A stretch of DNA of 64,000 bases, from assembly GCF_020042285.1 (NCBI RefSeq), contig NZ_CP083388.1, positions 372,001 through 436,000 on the forward strand. The letters run 5' to 3'. The translations under genes were made by a program, and so were the position numbers. Positions 44,618-54,197 of this stretch are shown piece by piece. The DNA comes from Ferruginibacter albus (GTDB lineage: Bacteria; Bacteroidota; Bacteroidia; Chitinophagales; Chitinophagaceae). Position 1 is the stretch's first letter, and each line of letters opens with the position of its first letter. A model generated the notes under the pieces. The model saw only the letters and a program-made list of their open reading frames with translations. It was not told where the DNA came from and did not search any database.

Positions 44618-45805
44618 TTATTTAAATGCATTAAATCCTGTTATATCCATTCCCGTTATAAGCAGATGAATATCGTGTGTTCCTTCATACGTAATAACAC
44701 TTTCTAAATTCATCATATGGCGCATAACAGAGTACTCGCCTGTAATGCCCATACCACCCAGCATTTGCCTTGCATTGCGGCAAATATTGGCAGCTACTTC
44801 ACAGGCATTTCGTTTCGCCATTGAAACCTGTTGTGGGTTTACTTTTCCTTCATTCATTAAAACTCCCAGACGCCAGTTTAATAACTGGGCTTTTGTGATC
44901 TCGGTGATCATCTCTGCCAGCTTTTTTTGTTGCAGTTGAAAAGCCCCGATCGGTTTATCAAACTGAATACGTTCTTTACTATAACGCAAAGCCGTATCAT
45001 AACAATCCATTGCAGCGCCGATAGCCCCCCAGGCAATTCCATAGCGAGCTTTTGTTAAGCATCCTAATGGACCCTTTAAGCCTTGTACGTTTGGTAAAAT
45101 ATTTTCTTTAGGAACTTTTACATTGTCAAACACCAACTCACCTGTAGCGCTTGCACGCAAGCTCCATTTGCCGTGAGTAGTAGGAGTGGAGAATCCTTTC
45201 ATATCTCTTTCTATGATCAATCCCTTTATTTCGCCGCTTTCATCTTTTGCCCATACAACGGCAACTTGCGCATAAGGCGCATTACTGATCCACATTTTTG
45301 TTCCGTTTAAGATAACATACTCATCGCCGTTATCTTTAATATTGGTAAGCATGCTTGATGGATCGCTGCCATGATTGGGTTCGGTTAACCCAAAGCAACC
45401 GAGCCATTCACCGCTGGCCAATTTTGGTAAATATTTTTTTCGTTGCGCTTCACTGCCGTATTGATAAATCGGATACATTACCAGGCTTCCTTGTACCGAA
45501 GCAGTAGAGCGGACGCCGCTATCACCACGTTCCAGTTCCTGCATCATTAATCCATAACTGATATAGTCTAATCCCCCGCCGCCGTATTGTTCCGGAATCG
45601 TAGGACCGAAGCATCCTAATTCGCCCAGCTGTTTTACAATATGCTCAGGGAATTCAGCACGTTGCGCATAATCTTCTATAATAGGCGATATTTCTTTTTT
45701 TACATAATTGCGTACTGTTTCACGAATTAGTTTATGCTCTTCCGTTAGCAGCTCATCTACATTAAAATAATCAGGAGATTGGAATAGATCTGTTTTGGCA
45801 GCCAT
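44618..45805 (-). CDS. gcdH: Glutaryl-CoA dehydrogenase (acyl-CoA dehydrogenase family)
   Basis: This FAD enzyme oxidises and decarboxylates glutaryl-CoA to crotonyl-CoA. It has the acyl-CoA dehydrogenase motifs GCFGLTEPNHGSDPSSM and ISNAPYAQVAVVWAK. The YEGTHDIHLLITG segment holds the catalytic Glu in the context typical of glutaryl-CoA dehydrogenases. At 395 residues it is full length. The next gene encodes 3-hydroxybutyryl-CoA dehydrogenase, the step two reactions later. It diverges from a small membrane protein gene. Confidence 0.92.
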   Translation of the reverse strand: MAAKTDLFQSPDYFNVDELLTEEHKLIRETVRNYVKKEISPIIEDYAQRAEFPEHIVKQLGELGCFGPTIPEQYGGGGLDYISYGLMMQELERGDSGVRSTASVQGSLVMYPIYQYGSEAQRKKYLPKLASGEWLGCFGLTEPNHGSDPSSMLTNIKDNGDEYVILNGTKMWISNAPYAQVAVVWAKDESGEIKGLIIERDMKGFSTPTTHGKWSLRASATGELVFDNVKVPKENILPNVQGLKGPLGCLTKARYGIAWGAIGAAMDCYDTALRYSKERIQFDKPIGAFQLQQKKLAEMITEITKAQLLNWRLGVLMNEGKVNPQQVSMAKRNACEVAANICRNARQMLGGMGITGEYSVMRHMMNLESVITYEGTHDIHLLITGMDITGFNAFK

Positions 45806-45856
45806 GCTAAGAAATTGAAGATTATAAATAACAAATTTCAGATTACTTTTATAGTA

Positions 45857-46321
45857 ATGAAATTGATAGTTAAGGTACGATTATTAATTCTATTTTTTAT
45901 TGTAGCTACTATTGTGAGTGGGGTTACTGCTTTTCCGCTAGAAACAGAATTACATTGGGTGTTACAATATAAAAATAGTTTACCGGTGGCAATGGGCAAT
46001 TGGCTACAATCGTGTTATGATGCCTTGGTAGAAACAAATAAAAAATATCCCATGCTGGCCTATGGTTATGATTGGCTGGCATTTGCACATATTGTTATTG
46101 CAACGGCATTTGTTGGACCTTTGATAAACCCGGTAAAAAACAGATGGATCATTGAATGGGCGATGATCGCATGCATCATGGTTTGGCCATTGGCTTTAAT
46201 TGCCGGACCAATAAGAGGTATTCCGGATTTTCATATTCTTATTGATTGCTGCTTTGGAATATTCGGTTTAATTCCTTTGGTCATCTGCAGAAAGTGGATA
46301 AAACAATTCGAAATCGCTTAA
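45857..46321 (+). CDS. Small membrane protein, unknown
   Basis: I do not recognise a named family. The 154 residues contain four hydrophobic segments: near residues 5-25 ([18 protein letters not shown]), 75-95, 102-122 and 130-148. I chose ATG 45857; an in-frame TTG at 45815 would prepend a polar stretch before the first helix. Its TAA stop overlaps the pyrF stop on the opposite strand (shared TTAA at 46318-46321). Confidence 0.7.
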   Translation: MKLIVKVRLLILFFIVATIVSGVTAFPLETELHWVLQYKNSLPVAMGNWLQSCYDALVETNKKYPMLAYGYDWLAFAHIVIATAFVGPLINPVKNRWIIEWAMIACIMVWPLALIAGPIRGIPDFHILIDCCFGIFGLIPLVICRKWIKQFEIA

Positions 46322-47139
46322 ATATACTTTTCCATTTCCTGTTGATATTGTAATGCTGCTTTTCTAGCCTCCTCGGCAAAATTTTCTTTATCACTTGCAA
46401 AAATTACTGCTCTGCTAACGTTTACGAGTAACCCAATACCGTTATTCTTTCCATATTTTGTTACTTCTTCTAAACTGCCACCTTGTGAGCCAACGCCGGG
46501 CACTAGTAAAAAATGTTCAGGAACTATTTTCCGAATAGGTTCAAAATCTTTTGCTTTGGTAGCACCTACTACAAACATTAGGTTATCGACACTTCCCCAT
46601 TCACTTACTTTTTGTAACACCCTTTCATATAAAAATTCATCAGCGTTGTTAGTCGCCTTATCAACAACTTTTAATTGTTCAAAATCTTTACTTCCGGGAT
46701 TGCTGGTTAATCCTAAAACGATCGTCCATTTGTTTTTATATTCTAGAAAAGGTTTTACGCTGTCTTCGCCCATGTAGGGCGCGACAGTTACTGCATCAAA
46801 ATTCAATGTTTCAAAAAATGCTTTGGCATATTGAGAAGAGGTATTGCCAATATCGCCTCGTTTTGCATCTGCAATTTTAAAATGTTCTGAAGGAATGTAA
46901 TTGACTGTTTGTTCCAATGCCTGCCAGCCTTTTACTCCCAATGCTTCATAAAAAGCGGTGTTTATTTTATAGCTTACGCATAAGTCTTTTGTTGCATCAA
47001 TGATCGCTTTGTTGAATTGAAAAATTGCATCCGGGAGTGATCGGAGATGGGGTGGTATCTTTGTAATATCGGTATCCAGGCCAATACATAAATAAGATCT
47101 TTTTTGCTTTATCTGTTCAATCAGAAATTGACGTGTCAT
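46318..47139 (-). CDS. pyrF: Orotidine 5'-phosphate decarboxylase
   Basis: PyrF makes UMP, the last step of de novo pyrimidine synthesis. The catalytic Asp-Lys cluster lies in [19 protein letters not shown]. It has the N-terminal [14 protein letters not shown] and the phosphate-binding [11 protein letters not shown]. At 273 residues this is the longer (type 2) form common in Bacteroidota. It lies 12 bp from the PaiB-like gene on the same strand. Confidence 0.94.
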   Translation of the reverse strand: MTRQFLIEQIKQKRSYLCIGLDTDITKIPPHLRSLPDAIFQFNKAIIDATKDLCVSYKINTAFYEALGVKGWQALEQTVNYIPSEHFKIADAKRGDIGNTSSQYAKAFFETLNFDAVTVAPYMGEDSVKPFLEYKNKWTIVLGLTSNPGSKDFEQLKVVDKATNNADEFLYERVLQKVSEWGSVDNLMFVVGATKAKDFEPIRKIVPEHFLLVPGVGSQGGSLEEVTKYGKNNGIGLLVNVSRAVIFASDKENFAEEARKAALQYQQEMEKYI

Positions 47140-47151
47140 AATGCGGTATAA

Positions 47152-47769
47152 TTAGATTATTCTTTTTTTTATTTCCTCTGCAATCAGCTTGCTTTGCTCA
47201 TCGTTTCTTTTTAATAATTGCTCAACGATATTTTCACGATCGGCTTTATCTCTATTCTGACTAAGCTTAAAAACATTTTCTATACTTTCCACTTCAATAG
47301 TAAAACCAACGATGGCTTTGATCATTCGCTGTACATATTCATCACTTAAATTCGTAAATGCGGCAGCGGTTTCTATTCCCTCATATTTATTGGTAATTGC
47401 TTTTATGGCATTATACGTGCCTGCTTCATCTGTAAATTGTAGTTTTCCTTTAGCATGAACTGTCATATAGTTCCAGGTGCTTGCTCCTGCAGGGTTAGCA
47501 TACCAGCTTGCACTAATATAGCAATGCGGACCATTAAAGATCACTAATACCTTTTCATTTTTTTCAAATGACCTATGATGATCGGTATTCTTCATTAAAT
47601 GACCCGATAAAATGATTTTACCGTCGTCATTTATTTGTATTTCTAATGGAATATGCGTAGCTACAGGATATTGCTCATCAAAGCCGGTAATAATTGCAAA
47701 GGGATTTTCTTTAATAAATGCAATTACGCTGGCATGATCTTCTTCGGTGAAGTAGGGGAGCTTGTACAT
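47152..47769 (-). CDS. FMN-binding PaiB-family regulator
   Basis: PaiB-like proteins have a flavin-reductase-type split barrel and were described as negative regulators in Bacillus. Here YFTEEDHASVIAFIKENPFAIITG, IPLEIQINDDGKIILSGHLMKNTDHHR and CYISASWYANPAGASTWNYMTVHAKGKL match. I chose ATG 47769 (MYKLPYF); an upstream start at 47793 is also in frame. It is 205 residues and lacks an obvious DNA-binding helix, so a direct regulatory role is uncertain. Confidence 0.85.
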   Translation of the reverse strand: MYKLPYFTEEDHASVIAFIKENPFAIITGFDEQYPVATHIPLEIQINDDGKIILSGHLMKNTDHHRSFEKNEKVLVIFNGPHCYISASWYANPAGASTWNYMTVHAKGKLQFTDEAGTYNAIKAITNKYEGIETAAAFTNLSDEYVQRMIKAIVGFTIEVESIENVFKLSQNRDKADRENIVEQLLKRNDEQSKLIAEEIKKRII

Positions 47770-47774
47770 TGCTG

Positions 47775-47782
47775 CAAAATTA
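47775..47782 (-). promoter_or_regulatory. -7 box TAATTTTG upstream of the PaiB-like gene
   Basis: An exact TAnnTTTG on the minus strand, 5 bp before the chosen ATG. This supports the shorter start, because a start at 47793 would lie upstream of it. Confidence 0.45.
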
Positions 47783-47840
47783 ACCATTCGCAAAAAACCA
47801 TTCTTAATTTTCTTAACTTGGTTTAAATAAATTTTATACT

Positions 47841-48257
47841 ATGTGGTGGATATACGCTTTACTGTCGGCATTATTTGCTTCACTTACCGCCATCTTTGCC
47901 AAGTTGGGAGTTGTTGCTGTTAATTCAAATTTAGCAACGGGAATACGAACGATCGTAATATTAATAATGACCTGGTGTATTATTTTGTCAAGAGGAGAAG
48001 CAAAAGAAATCTCTTCATTATCTAAACAGCATATTTTATTCCTGGTTATTTCAGGTATTGCAACGGGGTTGTCATGGTTATTTTATTTTAAAGCGCTGCA
48101 GGTTGGCAATGTATCGCAAGTAGCACCTGTTGATAAATTGAGCGTTGCATTGACGATCGTTTTAGCGGCAATTTTTTTAAACGAAGCGTTAACCTTAAAA
48201 ACAGCGATTGGCGCAGGATTAATTATTGCCGGAACTTTTGTATTGATATTGAAATAA
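47841..48257 (+). CDS. EamA-domain small multidrug/metabolite transporter-like protein
   Basis: This 138-residue protein is a single EamA unit with about five helices: WWIYALLSALFASLTAIFAKLG, LATGIRTIVILIMTWCIIL, LFLVISGIATGLSWLFYFKAL, and the ending LKTAIGAGLIIAGTFVLIL. Full DMT transporters have two such units, so this one probably works as a dimer. Its substrate is unknown. Confidence 0.87.
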   Translation: MWWIYALLSALFASLTAIFAKLGVVAVNSNLATGIRTIVILIMTWCIILSRGEAKEISSLSKQHILFLVISGIATGLSWLFYFKALQVGNVSQVAPVDKLSVALTIVLAAIFLNEALTLKTAIGAGLIIAGTFVLILK

Positions 48258-48288
48258 TAAATAGAGAAACCTTAGTTGATCACTCAGT

Positions 48289-51150
48289 TTATAAAAATTT
48301 ACCTGTATAACTTGTTTTAGATTTTTTCAAGTCTGCCGGAGTTCCTGTAAACACTAAATTGCCACCATCTGCACCGGCTTCGGGTCCTAAATCAATTACC
48401 CAATCGGCACTTTTAATTACATCTGTGTTATGTTCAATTACTAATATAGAATGCCCTTGGTCTATCAGTGCATTAAAAGAAGTTAACAGTTTTTTTATAT
48501 CATGAAAATGAAGACCAGTAGTTGGTTCATCAAAAATGAATAAGATCTTGTCGGCACTTTTTCCTTTGCCTAAGAACGATGCCAGTTTTACACGTTGCGC
48601 TTCGCCGCCGCTTAATGTATCGCTCGATTGTCCCAATTTTACATATCCCAATCCCACATCACTTAAAGGTTGAATTTTCCGTGCAACATCCACTCCATCT
48701 TTATCCGATAAGAAAAAATCAATGGCTTCATCAACACTCATCTCTAACACATCGTGAATGTTTTTGTCTTTGTATTTTACTTCCAGCACTTCTTCTTTAA
48801 AACGTTTGCCGCCACATACTTCACAGGTTAAATGCACGTCAGCCAAAAACTGCATTTCAATGATCTGTTCACCTTCCCCTTTACAGGTATCGCATCTTCC
48901 TCCATCCACATTAAAAGAAAAATGTTTAGGTTGAAAGCCTCTGAGTTTGCTCAAGGGTTGTTTACTAAAAAGGTCTCTTATTTCATCATAAGCCTTGATA
49001 TAAGTAACAGGATTGCTCCTTGAAGATTTACCGATCGGGTTCTGGTCAACCATTTCAATTTGTGCAATGCTGTCAATGTCTCCTTTGATGTTTTTATGCA
49101 GGCCGGCTTTATCACCGCCAAACTCGCCTTTTAGTTTTTGTAAAGCAGGATATAAGATCTGTTTTACTAATGTTGTTTTACCGCTTCCGCTAACACCGCT
49201 TACTACGCAAAACACATTTAATGGGAATTCAACTGTAATGTTTTTAAGATTATTCTGTCTTGCCCCTTCTACCGTAATGCTTCGTTTCCATTTACGAATA
49301 ACAGCAGGCGGTTCAATTTTTAATGTACCGCTTAAATATTTTCCCGTCAGGCTACTCTTGTTTTCGATCAGTTCATCATAATTACCAAAAGCAACTACTT
49401 CGCCACCCAAATGACTTGCCAAAGGCCCCATATCAATAATATAATCGGCTTCTCTCATCATCATTTCATCATGTTCCACCACCACAACTGTATTATCCAG
49501 GTCTCTTAATTCTTTCAATACATTTATCAGTCGTTCTGTATCACGGCTATGTAAGCCGATAGATGGTTCATCTAAAATATATAATGAGTTAGTGAGATTA
49601 CTTCCCAGGCTTCTGGTTAATTGAATACGCTGACTTTCGCCGCCACTTAATGTATTTGCCAAGCGGTTTAATGTAAGATATCCTAAACCAACATCCATTA
49701 ATGTTTTAATGCGATGATTGATCTCCAATAAAATTCTTTTGGCAACTTGCTTGTCAAATTCGCTTAATTGTAACTCATTGAACCAAACCTGCAGATCTTT
49801 TGTCGGCATTTTGCATAATTCACCAATATGCTTACCGTTTACTTTTACATACAAAGCTTCTTTGCGTAAGCGATATCCTTTACATTCAGGACAAGTAGTT
49901 CTGCCACGATAGCGACTCAATAAAACGCGGTATTGAACTTTGTATAAGTTTTGTTCTACTTCTTTAAAGAAATCATTAATGCCGTTTGCATAACTATTTC
50001 CTTCCCACAATACATTTAATTCTTTCTCATTCAGATCGATGATGGATTTGTGAACAGGGAAATCAAATTTTTTGGCTGCCTTTACAAAAGCATCCTTCCA
50101 TGCACTTAATTTTTCACCTTTCCACGGAGCAACAGCACCTTCGTAAACGCTTAATTGTTTATTAGGAATTACAAGGTCTGCATCAATGCCCAGCACTTGT
50201 GAGAATCCTTCACAAACGGGGCAGGCACCATAAGGATTATTAAAAGAAAATAAATTCGGAACAGGCTCTTCAAAACGGATGCCATCCAGTTCAAACTTAT
50301 TGCTGAAATGCAAATTATCTTTTCCGTTTATTTCTAAAGACATTTCTCCATCGCCTTCATAAAAAGCAGTACTAACGGAGTCGCTTATGCGATGCTTATC
50401 ATCTTCATCAAATTCTTTTATAACCAACCGGTCTATTAAAATATATGGTGTGAACCGTGCATTGTTACCTGTAAATTTTTGTTTCAGCTCTTTGTCGCTC
50501 AATGCAAGAATATCCTCAATAGAAAGAGTTTCCCCTTTCTCATTTTTACCAGTTACCGTTTCACGAATATATATCCTGCTAAATCCTTTTTGCAATAAAA
50601 TATTCAGCTCTTCTTTTACATCCCGTTTGGCATGTTGTTTAAAAGGAACGAGCAGTAACACTTTATCGCCTTCTTTTAAATGTTCAATAGCTTTCACTAC
50701 ATCTGTTACATCATCTTTCTTAACTTCCCTTCCGCTGATGGGTGAAATGGTTTTACCAACACGGGCATATAGTAAACGCAGGTAATCATAGATCTCTGTC
50801 ATACTGCCAACAGTACTACGAGGTGTGCGGGTAATTACTTTTTGTTCAATGGCAATGGCAGGGCACAAGCCTTTTATATAATCAACATCCGGCTTGTTCA
50901 TACGTTGCATGAACTGGCGGGCATAAGCGCTTAGGCTTTCTGCATACCGGCGTTGTCCTTCTGCAAACAAGGTGTCAATTGTTAAAGATGATTTACCTGA
51001 ACCTGAAACACCTGTAACTACGATTAATTTATTTCGGGGAATAGAAACCGTAACGTTCTTTAAATTATGAACTCTTGCTCCTTTAATTAAAATAGAATTA
51101 CTATCGCTGGAAGAAATTGTATTGCTCTTGCTGATGGTTTGTTGTTTCAT
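48289..51150 (-). CDS. uvrA: Excinuclease ABC subunit A
   Basis: UvrA recognises DNA lesions in nucleotide excision repair. It has two ABC ATPase modules: Walker A GVSGSGKS at 47-54 and GVSGSGKTTLVKQILY in the second half, with signatures NTLSGGESQRIQL and DTLSGGEAQRVKL. Zinc-finger Cys pairs are in CPVCEGF/CPECKGY and CDTCKGEGEQ...CEVCGGKRF. At 953 residues it is full length. It is transcribed away from the sigma factor gene across a 350-bp gap. Confidence 0.97.
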   Translation of the reverse strand: MKQQTISKSNTISSSDSNSILIKGARVHNLKNVTVSIPRNKLIVVTGVSGSGKSSLTIDTLFAEGQRRYAESLSAYARQFMQRMNKPDVDYIKGLCPAIAIEQKVITRTPRSTVGSMTEIYDYLRLLYARVGKTISPISGREVKKDDVTDVVKAIEHLKEGDKVLLLVPFKQHAKRDVKEELNILLQKGFSRIYIRETVTGKNEKGETLSIEDILALSDKELKQKFTGNNARFTPYILIDRLVIKEFDEDDKHRISDSVSTAFYEGDGEMSLEINGKDNLHFSNKFELDGIRFEEPVPNLFSFNNPYGACPVCEGFSQVLGIDADLVIPNKQLSVYEGAVAPWKGEKLSAWKDAFVKAAKKFDFPVHKSIIDLNEKELNVLWEGNSYANGINDFFKEVEQNLYKVQYRVLLSRYRGRTTCPECKGYRLRKEALYVKVNGKHIGELCKMPTKDLQVWFNELQLSEFDKQVAKRILLEINHRIKTLMDVGLGYLTLNRLANTLSGGESQRIQLTRSLGSNLTNSLYILDEPSIGLHSRDTERLINVLKELRDLDNTVVVVEHDEMMMREADYIIDMGPLASHLGGEVVAFGNYDELIENKSSLTGKYLSGTLKIEPPAVIRKWKRSITVEGARQNNLKNITVEFPLNVFCVVSGVSGSGKTTLVKQILYPALQKLKGEFGGDKAGLHKNIKGDIDSIAQIEMVDQNPIGKSSRSNPVTYIKAYDEIRDLFSKQPLSKLRGFQPKHFSFNVDGGRCDTCKGEGEQIIEMQFLADVHLTCEVCGGKRFKEEVLEVKYKDKNIHDVLEMSVDEAIDFFLSDKDGVDVARKIQPLSDVGLGYVKLGQSSDTLSGGEAQRVKLASFLGKGKSADKILFIFDEPTTGLHFHDIKKLLTSFNALIDQGHSILVIEHNTDVIKSADWVIDLGPEAGADGGNLVFTGTPADLKKSKTSYTGKFL

Positions 51151-51162
51151 TCTTTACTATTA

Positions 51163-51170
51163 CAAATTTA
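51163..51170 (-). promoter_or_regulatory. -7 box TAAATTTG upstream of uvrA
   Basis: An exact TAnnTTTG on the minus strand, 12 bp before the uvrA ATG. No LexA-like box was recognised nearby. Confidence 0.5.
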
Positions 51171-51184
51171 CAGATTGAATAGTT

Positions 51185-51285
51185 GTAAATTTTGGAATTG
51201 CCGAATTGCTCATCTTGAAATTGCAAAATATCTAATTCCGGAATTTCCTAATTGTAAATTTCAAAATTTTTGCCAGGTCGAGTAA
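51185..51285. repeat. Palindrome-rich AT element in the uvrA-sigma gap
   Basis: The 350-bp divergent gap has no gene. It contains an imperfect inverted pair, AAATTTTGGAATT near 51188-51200 against AAATTTCAAAATTT near 51256-51269, and the palindrome AATTCCGGAATT (51234-51245). The composition resembles the AATTCC-rich insert in rsmF. The remaining part holds the sigma factor promoter. Confidence 0.55.
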
Positions 51286-51347
51286 TAACCAGTACTGTAG
51301 CATATTGCACCCCTGAACAAATTTTTTTAAAAAATATTTGAAAAATA

Positions 51348-51378
51348 TTTGGTATTTCAAAAAAGGCTACTATCTTTA
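51348..51378 (+). promoter_or_regulatory. Promoter of the sigma factor gene (TTTG-N19-TATCTTTA)
   Basis: TTTG at 51348-51351 and TATCTTTA at 51371-51378 are separated by 19 bp, the best -33/-7 pair in the window. A leader of about 115 bp separates it from the ATG at 51501. Confidence 0.65.
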
Positions 51379-51500
51379 CATCTCCAATATCTAATAAAAG
51401 TGAAAAGCCAAGAGCCTTCCACAGGCAACCTTCGCTAAAATTTCCCTCTTTATTTTTTATTGGAATCCAAACAAAATCCTAACATCAAACATTTGTATTT

Positions 51501-52082
51501 ATGAAAAGCCTAATCAATTGTACCGATCAACAATTAGTACACCTGTATCTCGATGGTAACGCAGACGCACTTTCTACTTTAGTGAACCGTTACAAAGACA
51601 AAATTTTCACATCTATTTACTTACTGGTTAAAGACAAATACTTAGCTGAGGATTTGTTTCAGGACGTGTTTATCCGTGTAATTGACACATTGAAAAGTGG
51701 TCGTTATACCGATGAAGGTAAATTTTTGCCATGGGCATTGCGTATTGCACACAATTTATGTGTAGATCATTTCAGAAAGATCAAACGTAACCCAAGCATC
51801 AAAACCAGCGATGATCATGACATTTTTGAAGTGTTGAATTTCTCTGAGCCAAGTGCTGAACAAACAATGATGCAAGGTCAAAGTCACGACCGCATCAGAA
51901 AAATGATCGACCTTTTACCGGAAGATCAAAGAGAAGTGATCATTTTACGTCACTACGCTGATCTAAGCTTTAAAGAAATTGCTGATCTTACAAAATGCAG
52001 TATCAACACGGCTTTAGGTCGTATGCGTTATGGTTTGATCAACTTGCGTAAGATGATGGTAGAAAAACAAATAGCTTTATAG
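51501..52082 (+). CDS. RNA polymerase sigma factor, sigma-70 family (ECF-like)
   Basis: This 193-residue protein has region 2 (LVNRYKDKIFTSIYLLV..., AEDLFQDVFIRVIDTL, WALRIAHNLCVDHFRK) and region 4 (LPEDQREVIILRHYADLSFKEIADLTKCSINTALGRMRYGL). No anti-sigma gene is adjacent, unlike many ECF operons, so control may be at transcription or by its long 5' leader. It would redirect RNA polymerase to a specific promoter set. A clear terminator follows. Confidence 0.93.
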   Translation: MKSLINCTDQQLVHLYLDGNADALSTLVNRYKDKIFTSIYLLVKDKYLAEDLFQDVFIRVIDTLKSGRYTDEGKFLPWALRIAHNLCVDHFRKIKRNPSIKTSDDHDIFEVLNFSEPSAEQTMMQGQSHDRIRKMIDLLPEDQREVIILRHYADLSFKEIADLTKCSINTALGRMRYGLINLRKMMVEKQIAL

Positions 52083-52108
52083 TTTTGTAACCCCCTCATA
52101 TTGACAAG

Positions 52109-52134
52109 ACCCTTCATATAGTGAAGGGTTTTTT
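52109..52134 (+). terminator. Terminator after the sigma factor gene
   Basis: An 8-bp stem ACCCTTCA/TGAAGGGT with loop TATAG is followed by six T residues. Confidence 0.85.
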
Positions 52135-52199
52135 ATTTTATTTTATGTTCAGCAGATAATTTGTTCCTGTAATTTCTCAAATGTGTTTATCTTGTTTTT

Positions 52200-53138
52200 G
52201 TGAAAAACATACTTAACGACAAGAGCTTTCATCTTTCAATAACAATTACCATCATTTTTATTGGCACCGGTATTGCTTTTTTATTTTTAGGATTGGTTGA
52301 TTACAGTTGGGTATTGTTTCTTTTATTGCCTGTGGTTTTAGGTGTGGCAATAGGAACAATGAAAACAAGAAAATATGCATTGCTGGGAGCTGTTATAACT
52401 ACCTTGCTTTTACTCATAGGGATATACATTCCCGGCCTTTCAGGTATCATTTGTATTGTAATGGCCATCGGGTTGGTAGTGCCTCTTATCTTTTTAGGAT
52501 ATGTAATTATACGATTGATCAAACGATACAGGGAAATAAAAGATTCTAATAAGCTTTCCGTATTGGTTATTCCGTTGTTACCGTTTTTATTTGCTGCGCC
52601 TATTGAACATTTTTTTAAAAAGGATAAGCAGCACATAATGGAGGTAAGAACCGAAAAAATATTTAACTATACTCCGGAACAGGTTTATGATGCAATAAAA
52701 TCTGTAGATACCCTTGATGCCGAAAAACCTTTACTGCTGAAATTTGATCTGCCGATTCCCACAAAATGTGTATTGGAAAAAGAAGAAGTAGGTGGTTTAC
52801 GAACATGTTATTTCAGAGGCGGAAGATTAAGTAATGCTGATTTTGGCGGCGGTACTATTACAGAAAAGATCACACAACTGGAAAGAGGAAAGGTTTTAAA
52901 AATGGACGTTATCAGCTATAATCTCATCGGCAGAAAATGGTTGGGTTTTAAGCAGGCTATTTATTATTTTGATAAAGTTGGTAATAGCCGTTGTAAACTA
53001 ACAAGAGTAACCACTTATACTTCCGTACTAACGCCGAGGTTTTATTGGCAACCAATGGAAGAGATCGGTATTCAGCAGGAGCATGAATATGTATTTAATA
53101 ACCTGGAAAAAGATCTTCAAAAAAAATATGGTAATTGA
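52200..53138 (+). CDS. Membrane protein with C-terminal SRPBCC-like domain
   Basis: The N-terminal third has four hydrophobic helices (about 13-33, 38-55, 60-80, 85-108). From about residue 150 the sequence looks like a polyketide-cyclase/SRPBCC lipid-binding domain: RTEKIFNYTPEQVYDAIKSV near the start and TYTSVLTPRFYWQPMEE near the end. The start is GTG 52200. Such fusions are found in Bacteroidota, but no function is established. It converges on the TIGR01777 gene with a 2-bp gap. Confidence 0.72.
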   Translation: MKNILNDKSFHLSITITIIFIGTGIAFLFLGLVDYSWVLFLLLPVVLGVAIGTMKTRKYALLGAVITTLLLLIGIYIPGLSGIICIVMAIGLVVPLIFLGYVIIRLIKRYREIKDSNKLSVLVIPLLPFLFAAPIEHFFKKDKQHIMEVRTEKIFNYTPEQVYDAIKSVDTLDAEKPLLLKFDLPIPTKCVLEKEEVGGLRTCYFRGGRLSNADFGGGTITEKITQLERGKVLKMDVISYNLIGRKWLGFKQAIYYFDKVGNSRCKLTRVTTYTSVLTPRFYWQPMEEIGIQQEHEYVFNNLEKDLQKKYGN

Positions 53139-53140
53139 TA

Positions 53141-54064
53141 TTATACTAATTCCTTTAATGCCTCATCAATGGTTGAGTATAAGAATTTAAAACCGGCGTC
53201 CAATATTTTTTGATTGCTCACTGTGGCGCTTTTCAATACTTCTATACTTTGTTCTCCCAATATCAATTTTAAAATAAATGCAGGGACATTTATCGGGATA
53301 AAAAACTTTCCTTTCAGTTTTTTTGCTAAAGCAAGCATCAGGTCTTTATTACAAATCGGTTGTACTGCTACTGCATTGTAAACGCCCTGCAGGTCTTCTT
53401 TCTCAATAGCATCAATGTATAAATTGCAGAGGTCATCAATGTGGATCCAACTTATTATTTGCTTTCCTGTTCCTAATATGGCGGCAATGCTAAATGTCAG
53501 CGATCTTTTAAATTCGGGAAAAGCTCCGCCACTCTTACTTAATACAATTCCTGTACGCAGCTTTACCAAACGTTTTCCTAATGCAGTTACAGGTTCAATG
53601 CTTTCTTCCCAAAGCTTGCAGGTTTCTCCTAAAAATCCATTGTCAGCTATATTGGTTTCAACAAAAGGCACTACCGGGTTTTTATCGGCACCATACCATC
53701 CAATGGCAGAGGCATTGATCACAGCTTTTATGTTATTTGGATATTTTGTTAATGCTTGCACGATCAATTGGCAACTTTTTACCCTGCTCTGCTGTATCAA
53801 TTGTTTATATGAAGCGTTCCATCTTTTATCCATTACACCTGCACCTGCCAGGTTAATAATATAATCGGCTTTGCCAATAGCGGTTGTGTCAATCGTTCCA
53901 TTTTCCGTATTCCATTCTGCATATTCAATAAGATCGGAAGTTCCTGACCGGCTATTCGCAATCTTTCTTGTCAGAATAATTACTTTATAATTTCGCTTAG
54001 TTAGTTTTTTGCTAAGCGCTTTCCCCACTAATCCTGTGCCGCCTGCAATTATTACTGTTTTCAT
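53141..54064 (-). CDS. TIGR01777-family NAD(P)-dependent epimerase
   Basis: This is an extended SDR protein of the YfcH/SulA type. The cofactor loop is TVIIAGGTGLVGKALSKKL; further motifs are YIINLAGAGVMDKRWNASYKQ, INASAIGWYG (with the active-site Tyr) and LRTGIVLSKSGGAFPEF. It ends with the short DUF1731 tail (GEQSIEVLKSATVSNQKILDAGFKF). At 307 residues it is full length. The substrate is unknown. Confidence 0.9.
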   Translation of the reverse strand: MKTVIIAGGTGLVGKALSKKLTKRNYKVIILTRKIANSRSGTSDLIEYAEWNTENGTIDTTAIGKADYIINLAGAGVMDKRWNASYKQLIQQSRVKSCQLIVQALTKYPNNIKAVINASAIGWYGADKNPVVPFVETNIADNGFLGETCKLWEESIEPVTALGKRLVKLRTGIVLSKSGGAFPEFKRSLTFSIAAILGTGKQIISWIHIDDLCNLYIDAIEKEDLQGVYNAVAVQPICNKDLMLALAKKLKGKFFIPINVPAFILKLILGEQSIEVLKSATVSNQKILDAGFKFLYSTIDEALKELV

Positions 54065-54197
54065 TATGCCGTTATTTGTTATTATAAAGTTACTTCATCT
54101 ATTCAGTAAATCATATTCATTCAATTACAGTTCGATCAAATCTTAATAAACCATTAAAACCTTGCTTATACATTTAATAATGGCGTAATTTTATAGC

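Noticed and set aside
50387..50785. Open frame opposite uvrA
   Set aside because: It is antisense to conserved UvrA sequence and lacks start context or domain features.
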